From positions 25,459,001 through 25,523,000 of the forward strand of contig NC_037094.1 in NCBI RefSeq assembly GCF_002994745.2: DNA of 64,000 nucleotides, written 5' to 3'. Below, piece after piece: positions 56,650-64,000 of this stretch; the stretch's first letter is position 1; each line of letters opens with the position of its first letter. Made by a program: the position numbers and the translations under genes. The stretch comes from Rosa chinensis. Its lineage: Eukaryota; Streptophyta; Magnoliopsida; Rosales; Rosaceae. Below the pieces are notes generated by a model, which was given only the letters and a program-made list of their open reading frames with translations, was not told where the DNA came from and did not search any database.

Positions 56650-57512
56650 CTATACCCCTCACTTGACCTCCTGATTGACGCTCAAGATGAGTCCACATTT
56701 TTGTTAGTCGAGGTAGCTGGTATTTCATCTGTGCCAATGTAACCTAGAAACATCACAATTATCACTGTGAAAATTCTGGAATATGATGGTCTTAGTAATG
56801 AACAACTTAATTAAAACCCCCAAAGGGAGGTAGAATTTCCAACTACCACGAGTTACTTGTTGACATAGTTTCAAATGGAAATTCAAAAATTAAAACTACT
56901 AATCAAACAACAATAATAAATTACCTATAGAGCTGCTTCATGTGTTGCCGTCCTCTGGTTAAAAATACCAAGAATGAGAGCAGGGCGGTCACAGACTCTA
57001 ACATCCCCACCACAAGCCTTTTCCAAATTGCGTAATTGCCTAGAATAGTAACACGAATAAAACTTCAAGAGAAAAACAATCTGAAGATAACAAAAACGTG
57101 CATAATCAAGAAAACATATTTTTGCTGGTAAAGTTTTCTGAAGGATTAGGGTTAAGCCGGTGAAATCTAAACAGCTCTAAAATCAATGCTCAAGAGAAGA
57201 CGATTCGATTCTGGTTCAAAATCTTCTTATACATACAAGTACAATTCCACAGACACAGCACAACCAATAGATACAGGGGAAGGGAGGCAGGGGAGAGTCA
57301 GTATTAGCAAAATAAATTCGTTCAACTCGTAGAAATCAATTTCAACATAATCACATACATGTATGAAACGACTATAATGCCATTATGTTTCTTACCCTGC
57401 TGAGAGCTCATCATCAAATATCACGGTCTCAACACCCAATGCATAAATTGCACTCTTGATTTCTACAACCTTGCCAGATCCAATGTATGTCTGTGAATTT
57501 GGAGACACTAGT
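56650..57512 (-). pseudogene. Captured exons of an HflX-type GTPase gene
   Basis: Three consecutive exon-like pieces with splice sites are kept. 57512-57396 reads NSQTYIGSGKVVEIKSAI and VETVIFDDELSAG. 57039-56925 continues the same protein with QLRNLEKACGGDVRVCDR and IFNQRTATHEAAL. About 56753-56650 reads LAQMKYQLPRLTKMWTHLER and GGQVRGIGEKQ. This is the N-terminal HflX domain that precedes the G domain in this ribosome-associated GTPase family, chloroplast type in plants. The G1-G4 GTPase motifs are not present. An in-frame TAG ends the second exon where a sense codon is expected before the donor. Dead but intron-containing, so captured from genomic DNA, not cDNA. Confidence 0.85.
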
Positions 57513-57980
57513 CTGCATTACATAGAGCACAAGCAATTTAAGCTAAGTGGCCAACAGTCAAGTAATTAGAATTATATATGCTAATAGGAAAATAGAATTT
57601 CACTCAATATGTAGCAGAATAGAAGAACAAAACCATATTTCAAGAATTGAATAACTTGTCTTCATAACATATTCACCGATCTTTTGAAAATATATAGGAT
57701 CAACTGACTAATGAATGGATTAGATAAGAGTTGAAGAATCAGATCAAGTATAAATATTCCAACTGGGATGTCTATAGCAATTAAGGTCTGCTCTCATTTT
57801 TCCGACTTGTCAATTGATACCAATACATGAGGTTCGGATTTGCAATGCTGTTGCATTTCTTGATTTTATTTTCCTATCCTCTTTTACATTTCTTTTATTT
57901 TCTTTATCTTTTCCGTATATCAAGTTTGAACGAGATGTGGTAAACTACTTGACTTTAGGTAGAACTAAGTTCATCAAGTT

Positions 57981-58830
57981 TTAAGAAACAAAATGATGCC
58001 TAAAAAAAAATATTACCTCTGATAAGTTTACCTCATCACTTCTCTTATTTTCAAGTTCTGAGGCATTCTCAATATGATTCAGTGCCATATTCCTCCCTCC
58101 ATGTTCCTTGCCAGCCCTTATGGGTGTAACACCAGGAAAGCTATTCCCATTTTCCATTAGCACCCTTCTTAAATGAGTAAAATACGAATGCATACCTCTG
58201 AATCAAGAATAATAGCTGAAAAATAGATTTAAACAAGGAACCCATTCTTCTACGTAAGACAAGCAGTGGCAGAAACTATCTGCCAATATAATCAGTTGCC
58301 ATACTGAGAAAAAACTGAGGAAACGACATGCTCAGTCCAATCAGCAATCTAAAGACCTTGTTTTACACTCAACACAGTATAAACTATTCAATGCAGATAT
58401 AGGTACATACAAGTCCAAATTTGAGAAAATACCTTCCACCCTTCTTCTTATTTATGGCAGACTCACTTGACTTCTTCGCACCATTCTTTAAACACTCATC
58501 AGAAGAAACAGTACCCGTAACAGCTTCAGTTCTATCACCAGACATATTTCTAGCAACACCATCAGCTGGAAGTAAAACTCCCTGAATGATTTATAAAAAG
58601 CAACATTTACATCACGCACAATTGTTCAAATAATGTGAGAAGCAGGTTGAAGGAATGCCATGAATTGCATACCTTTGTAACAACTTGGACAAGGTCACCA
58701 GAAAGAATCACAAGAGTATCTATCAACTCCCCATTCGCTACATTCGCATAAGATTTTCTCTTTTTAGTCATCCTTGCTTTCTTCAAAATAATGCCTACCA
58801 AACCAAAAGCCCACAATTAAGATTCTCACT
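57981..58830 (-). pseudogene. Unidentified captured exons, probably one gene
   Basis: Three minus-strand exon-like pieces with plausible splice sites: about 58792-58676 (acceptor TTTGGTAG, IILKKARMTKKRKSYANVAN to VQVVTK and a GT donor), about 58585-58438 (LLPADGVARNMSGDRTEAV ... NKKKGGR) and about 58196-58032 (MHSYFTHLRRVLMENG ... NKRSDE with donor GTAAAC). The charged, low-complexity character suggests a nuclear or linker region. I cannot name the family. It might belong to the same source gene as one of the neighbouring captures. Confidence 0.45.
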
Positions 58831-59599
58831 CTTCATAAATTTGTCTACAACACACACACACAAAGCACCCCAGTAATTACACCTAAAGATCCAATTTTCT
58901 AGTTTTCCAACTGCAAAGTTTTTATCTTCTTATTAATGCAAATTCTCCATTAGTTCATCACAATGGATCACTAACTCTTTAGAAACCCAGAAAGAAGAAC
59001 AAACACAATATCTAAACCCAGATTAGACACTATCTGATCCCAAACAACAGGATCACCATAACCCTTTAAGAAAATGAAAACCCAGATATAGTTCCACATA
59101 AAACCAAAAACCAGCAAAAATTCCACACCATTCTCCAAAACACATTGAACCCACTAAAGAGCTCAAACAAAACACACCATATTCATTTTTCACAGAAGCA
59201 GTGTGGAAGATTCCGGAGTAGACAGAGCCGAGAGAGATAGAGAGAGAGTAATGATGAGAATCGATGAAGAAGAATGTGAGGATAACGCAAAGTGGAGCTT
59301 CGATTATCAATTATCAATTGGGTAGACGGACTTGGAGGCGGGTTTGGAGAAGTGAAAAGCGATCCCCAATTCGAACCCTATTTCTCGCTGGAGAGTAAGA
59401 ACAACCGGTCAATTAGGGTTTCAAGAATAAGAGTAAATCGGAGCAGAGGATTTGGGTAATCGAATTTGCACTACACAATAATATAACTTCTATTCATCAA
59501 TTTCACCGATCCCAAACCTCTACTCAAATCCATAGAAAATCAAGCATGCAATCGAATCATACATAGAGGACAGAGAGAGAGAGAGACAAGAGCGACGGA

Positions 59600-59708
59600 G
59601 GAACTGAGGAGCGTCGACTGTGCAGAGAGCGTAGAAGATGTCGTCTTGCCACTGAGTCGACTCATTGAAGTCATCCCACCAGCTCAGCACGAACGCCGCG
59701 ACCTCCAT
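59600..59708 (-). pseudogene. Captured first exon of a TOM1-like membrane protein gene
   Basis: Starts MEVAAFVLSWWDDFNEST and continues QWQDDIFYALCT, the well-conserved N-terminus of TOM1/TOM3-type (tobamovirus multiplication 1-like) seven-pass tonoplast proteins. After ALCT the frame changes: the expected Val/Ser/Ala-rich first membrane segment appears in another frame (SSVALVS), so there is a small indel. Only exon 1 is present. It lies at the right inner edge of the CACTA element together with what may be its 5' UTR and promoter (59709-59830). Confidence 0.7.
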
Positions 59709-60501
59709 CGGCGTCGAGGTCAGAGAGAGAGGACCTAGAGGGTTTAAGAACTGAGGGAGGACTGAGAGGGAGAAGGTCGAGAGGGTCGAGAGCTTTTGTT
59801 TTCTTTTCTCTACAATTAGGTCGAGATGTGGCTAGGTCTAGAGATTGTCGGGCTTAGTGGGAGTAATTGGGGGAAAGTAAAGGAATAAGAGTGGTTGTCG
59901 GGCTTCAATTAAATTGTTTGGTGGGTGGCTTCAATTAAATTGTTTGGTGGGTGACTTTAATTTGTCTTCAGTTTCTCCCACAACAGATGAAAATGACCGT
60001 TGTGTGAGAGTATGATGAAAAAGCAGGTTGGGAGGGAAAATTTGCCGCCTCTGCCTATATAGGTTTCATCAAATTGAAACTTTACTGCGCTATGCAACTT
60101 GCTGAGTTGCTTCCATGCTCAGACAACAGAACTATGACAATTTGTTGTACAAATTTGTGCATCTTGCACTAGGTGTACCTAGAGGATTTCTCAAAGTTCA
60201 TACAACATTTCTTATACAACATATATCAAAAAAACTGTTGTGTGGATAGTTCGAATTAAGCTCCTTCTAGGAGGGAATTATGTGCTCATTTCCCTCCATC
60301 TAGGCCTCACATTCACACAATGGAAACTACTTAACTCAGTTGTGCAATATCTTCCTAAAAAAAAAGTTCAATTTGCTTACATTCACACAACAGAAACATA
60401 TTTGTACCGTTGTATGATAGACTTTGTGTTAATACACAACAACAAATTTAAGTTCTGTTGTGTGATGAGTGTTGTGTGTTTCAATTTTTGTAGTAGTGTG
60501 A

Positions 60502-61144
60502 CATATATTGTTCGAGCCACTAGGGGAGAGAGGATGGACTAGTGGTCTCATAGGAGTGTAGCATCAGGAGAGAGAGGATGTACTGGTAACTACATAGTTG
60601 AGTCGAAGACACTAGGGGAGAGGGGATGTACTGGAGGCCTAGGTGATGATGGTCTTTTTCGGAGATTTCTGTAATGATGTATGCAGTTATGTTTGAGGAC
60701 CCTTTGAGCTATTGTTGTACACTTGGATAAATATATGTGTGAGCCTTGAATTGTTGGTTTCTCTCTCCGATAAACGTGAATTCATAAATGTTGATTTTCA
60801 AGTTCTTTTCTTTTTATTGGTGAATCGCATGCTTGGTTTCTAAAAGCGTTTTGAAGCGGGAAAGTATTAAACTATTCATTTCATTTATTTCGAATTAGTT
60901 ATTTTTGTCCGCTCACTCTAACATTGTATATACTTTTCCCCTGAGCTCTTTGTTTTCAAATGCCCAGTTCGCAGTGTAGCTGATTGATACGCTCGAAAGG
61001 AGTCACCAATTTAAACCCTGAAAAATGTAGTTGTTAGTATAGAATAAGCAGGGATCGTTCAAGCCTGGGATTAAGGGTACTTACATGTGAAACAAAAATA
61101 AAGAGAAAGAATTTACAAGACAAACGAAAATAACAAGTATATAT
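60502..61144 (+). mobile_element. LTR-like block (right part) and unassigned flank
   Basis: Continues the block 53508-55060 after the CACTA element, with GGAGAGAGGATGTACTGG-type repeats (copies near 60524, 60570 and 60610). From about 60985 the character changes (TGATTGATACGCTCGAAAGG...). I could not place the LTR end. No gene is seen. Confidence 0.45.
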
Positions 61145-61760
61145 CACTAGGCCAATAACCTTAATATACAACACTTTTTACACAACGAAAAAAAAAATTC
61201 GTTGTGTGATGTGGGAAAGTGAATCACACAACATGTTTACTAAACTTACGTTGTATAAGGTGGTTAAAATTCTGAATTTTTTTTAGAAGGTCATTGCACA
61301 ACGGTTACAAGAATAATCTGTTGTGTGAATCAAAAAAAAAATGCGGCGGATTTCCCTCCTAGATGGACTCAAATTTGGCTCCAAATTGTACCATAGATGC
61401 CACTAAATTGTACAACAGTTTAGTTACTTGTGTTGTAGGAGTGTACTTGCAAATCATCATACAATGGTTTTTAATGTGCCGTTGTGCAAGTGAGTGGCAA
61501 AATTTGGAGAAGTCTCCAAAATGGCATTCATTCTCTCCCCAAAACGAGTAAATTTGGCTTCAAAGGTTTGTTATGCTTGCAAGTTTCTACAACACAATGA
61601 ACTATTTCTGTTGTGTGATTGAGAAATGTCTAACCTCAGCGCCAAAACTGAAATTTTGATTGCACAGGCGGGAAATTTCCATCTTTGTTCCCTCAGCTTT
61701 GCTACACTTCAGACAACATATATAACTCTATATGTTGTCTGAGTAATTAAAAAAAAAAAA
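61145..61760. mobile_element. Second block of CACTA-type subterminal repeats, probably a truncated element
   Basis: Contains the same kind of motifs as the CACTA ends at 55064 and 60498: ACACAACG / CGTTGTGTGA near 61180-61210, CACACAACATG near 61221, CTGTTGTGTGAATC near 61319, ACACAATG and CTGTTGTGTGATTG near 61593-61620, and CAGACAACATATATAAC with its inverse near 61712-61742. A possible terminus CACTAGG lies at 61147, but a matching right end and TSD were not found. It abuts the pseudouridine synthase gene and may form part of its upstream region. Confidence 0.55.
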
Positions 61761-62304
61761 AATTAATGCGAGGTGCCTTATACAACTCGAGGGCACCATT
61801 ACACACACTATCGTTTTTCAAGTCTAAGAGCAAAACCCCGAGCCTTTCTTCACTTCGAGCAAAATCCTGAACCTTCCATCTCTCACTCCCACTTTGGCCT
61901 TAGAGAGTTTTCAGCTAAAAAACTTCCACACTTCCCCACTCTCTCATTTCACTTCCCTCTCTGAGATTCTCTGAGTTGCAACCCCTAACCCTCTCTTTTC
62001 TTCGATTTCCGATTTTCAAACTTTAAGAGGTGTGTAATTCTCCTTTCTCCAGTATCTCGACTTGAGATTAGGGTTCTTCATATTGAAAAAAAAGAGGTTC
62101 TTCAATTTGCTAGTTCAGGGTATTGGGAAGAAGAAGTTCATCAAGGAATGTGAAGGCTGGGTCTTCGAAATCTCCAATAGATCTCACGAGTTAGTGGCCG
62201 GCCTACGCCACCACCCAAACATTTCACGAAGACAAACAAAAGCACCGCAAAACGTGGTTCACTCTACCTCCGTTCACTGCCACCGTAAACGGCGCCGCTT
62301 TGGG

Positions 62305-63130
62305 ATGAGAGCTCTCAAAGATGTGTATACTAAACCCTCCACCTCCGCAGCTACGACGACACTTAAATGGGTCACCAGGTGCTGCCTCGACATTCCCAGA
62401 AGCCTTGTTCAGAAGCTCTTTCTCTTAAGACAGGTTGAAGTCTTTTGAAGTTTCATTACATTTTGGAAATGGTTTTTGAATGGTGATTGGAAAGTGGTTT
62501 GCTTTGATTTTTTATCACAGGTTCGAAGAGATCGAAGCATCCGACATGGATCAATGTGTTCAAGCACTTAAAAGGGTATCTGAAATTTGTGTTAACTTTT
62601 GTTTTGTTCTGTAATGGACTAATGGGTAGAGCTCAGAGCTTTTGTTGCAATTATATGGGGTATGTTTCTGATTTTGATTTTCGTGAAGGTGGGGGCTAAA
62701 GACTTGATGAACTTAGAAGATCAAATATGTCTTCCTATTTCTTTGAAACAGTTCCCTGATGATAAACAAGAAGAGGGACATTGTAGTGAAGAAGAAGTCA
62801 AGTTTATTCGTAGCCTTGTGCTGTATAAGGTTCATAATTGTGGTCTCTGTCGCTTATGTGCATGTTAAGCTAGTTATCTTGCTTACACATGTTATTTTGA
62901 TTTCAGGATCCAGTTATTGTCGTCTTCAATAAACCCCCTGGATTGCCTGTTCAGGTAGCTACTGATACTTAATTGATGAATTTGTTGTACTTTTGGTTTC
63001 TTGGTAGCTTTATTTGATTCTGGTGTTGAAATATATGGTGTTTGTACAGGGTGGTATTGGAATCAAAAGGAGTATACATGAATTGGCTGCCATTTGTTTA
63101 AGTTACAGCTTTTCAGAACCCCCTCATCTG
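62305..63130 (+). CDS. RluA-type RNA pseudouridine synthase, 5' part; gene runs off the window
   Basis: Isomerises uridine to pseudouridine in RNA; the plant relatives are organelle (mitochondrial) enzymes. Exon 1 ends at 62433 (KWVTRCCLDIPRSLVQKLFL, the S4-like part). Later exons 62689-62829 (VGAKDLMNLEDQICLP), 62907-62954 (DPVIVVFNKPPGLPVQ) and 63050-63130 (GGIGIKRSIHELAAICLSYS) are in phase. Between them exon 2 (about 62521/62531-62575) is problematic: using the acceptor at 62520 brings an in-frame TAA, while the acceptor at 62530 keeps the frame (IEASDMDQCVQALKR). The first in-frame ATG is 62305, but the frame is open upstream to 62062, so the N-terminus is uncertain. The catalytic HRLD exon lies beyond 64000. 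Confidence 0.8.
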
Positions 63131-64000
63131 GTGAGTTTGTGTAACTTCTAACTTAAGCAGGAGCATGATTCATTATCTATAGCTGCAAGACTATAATCTA
63201 GAGTGCAAATGGAAATGAAAGAGGCATATTCATCGCATGTCTATTACACTATTTCAATTATGGCTCTATTGAAGAGTTCTAGCTCATTCATTGATTAGCA
63301 CCTTTTTCTGTTTGTTTGTTTGTTTTTTTTCAAATTTTGAATTTTCAACAAGGCTGTGCAAGTTGTTAGCTATATTCATTCATCAGCCGAGGTTACAGTT
63401 TCAGACCCACCTTTGTTGGATAAAAAGTTGTGTCATTATAGTCTAGAAAGAATGCAACAGAAGGAATGGATATCATTTCTTGTTTTGTTAGTGTCAGAGT
63501 TTTGATGTCTTGAACAAACAGGGACCTTTCCATGTCCTTTTTGATTGTTTTTTGTGTTTTTTTTGGAAGACCAATTACCTGCATTCACAATATCAAAGTT
63601 TTTAACTTTTAATTTCTAGTTATCTTTTCCCAGTAATCAAAACAATTTCCTTTTCTTTCTCTGATATATATTTTTTGTTACACTGGATGGGATGAAACCC
63701 TTCATTATCCTAATCCACTTTGTGCACCGTTCATCATCATTTGAGCTTAAGGGCTTTACATTCTCCATATTGAAAAATATGAGACATGGGTACTAAAAAC
63801 CTTTTTTCTTTTTTTTTTCTTTTACCTGGTTTCGTCCCTAGGAACATTCTCTATTTTAAATAGTGGATCGAAGGGCTTGTATTCTGAGTCGCAATTAAAT
63901 GTGGCCACTATATGTTAATATAACCTCACCTCTGTTGTAATATTTGGGTTCTATAATGATGAATATTATATGAAGACAAATTCTTTATAATGCAGTCTCT
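63131..64000 (+). other. Intron of the pseudouridine synthase gene
   Basis: Starts with a good donor (CTG|GTGAGT at 63131). It is T-rich, and no acceptor followed by the expected HRLD-containing exon is present, so the intron most likely continues past the window. The minus-strand ORF 63393-63584 is ignored. Confidence 0.6.

Larger units (their letters stand above)
55064..60498 (-). mobile_element. Non-autonomous CACTA transposon with captured host gene pieces (Pack-CACTA)
   Basis: It begins CACTACTACAA and ends with the inverse TTGTAGTAGTG, flanked by the 3-bp TSD TGA (55061-55063, 60499-60501), the size expected for CACTA/EnSpm. Dense subterminal repeats built on ACAACAGATATTACTC, TTGTTGTCTGAG and GTTGTGTGA fill 55070-55620 and 59980-60490 in both orientations, as required for transposase binding. 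No TNP1/TNP2-type transposase is visible. The interior holds minus-strand exon-intron fragments of at least two host genes (HflX-type GTPase, TOM1-like protein) and unidentified exons. 5,435 bp in all. Confidence 0.9.

Noticed and set aside
1..64000. CRISPR arrays, bacterial operons, organelle insertions or integrated viral genomes
   Set aside because: No spaced identical repeats, no bacterial gene organisation and no plastid, mitochondrial or viral genes were recognised; all retroelement genes are of plant LTR or LINE type.

Overview
This is plant nuclear DNA. It carries intron-rich genes with GT-AG introns, plant-type gene families (DRP1-type dynamin, Sgpp-like HAD phosphatase, TIR resistance-gene fragment, plant RluA-like pseudouridine synthase) and a dense set of plant transposable elements (Ty3/gypsy, Ty1/copia, L1-type LINE, tRNA-derived SINE, MULE-like, PIF/Harbinger-like MITE, CACTA). 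Nothing bacterial, plastid or mitochondrial was seen. A eudicot is likely, and a rosid (perhaps Rosaceae) is my guess from the general look of the proteins; the sequence alone does not prove it.

Layout. 1-8170 is a transposon stack. A MULE-like element (464-2148) has a 9-bp target-site duplication (TSD). Next comes an eroded LINE RNase H fragment, then a second MULE-like element (2735-7017, 9-bp TSD) that contains a third MULE-like element (2968-6718), itself split by a 2.6-kb solo LTR (3006-5610, 5-bp TSD). A SINE with a ~12-bp TSD follows. 8175-13339 is a young Ty3/gypsy element on the minus strand with LTRs that look identical but three coding lesions. 14234-19763 is an older plus-strand Ty1/copia element.

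20767-29900 is the main island of ordinary genes: an apparently intact 15-exon DRP1E-like dynamin gene (plus strand, 617 codons) and a 5-exon Sgpp-like HAD phosphatase gene (minus strand, 253 codons), with their 3' ends facing each other about 0.9 kb apart. At 32141 there is a TIR exon of a TIR-NBS-LRR gene, broken by a one-base frameshift and cut off by a 5'-truncated copia copy (32870 onward).

37331-51258 holds a polyadenylated retroposon with a perfect 15-bp TSD, a 2.9-kb solo LTR with a 5-bp TSD, a complete 6.4-kb copia element with matching 218-bp LTRs and an intact gag but dead pol, a 101-bp tandem duplication, and two gene fragments back to back (a CPSF-A/MMS1-type beta-propeller protein and a mannose-6-phosphate isomerase), ending in a striking hairpin with three CACGTG boxes at 11-bp spacing. 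A truncated LINE (51259-53507) is interrupted by an LTR-like block. That block is in turn interrupted by a 5.4-kb CACTA transposon (55064-60498, TSD TGA) without a recognisable transposase but with exon-intron pieces of at least two host genes: an HflX-type GTPase and a TOM1-like membrane protein. This is a Pack-CACTA-type element and the most interesting object in the window. A second block of CACTA-type subterminal repeats (about 61150-61750) lies directly upstream of an RNA pseudouridine synthase gene, which runs off the right edge.

The host genes do not form a pathway. DRP1E-like acts in membrane fission at the plasma membrane/cell plate, the HAD protein in sugar-phosphate dephosphorylation, and the pseudouridine synthase in RNA modification. 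The window's main story is layered transposition, with the order of insertion readable from nested target-site duplications.
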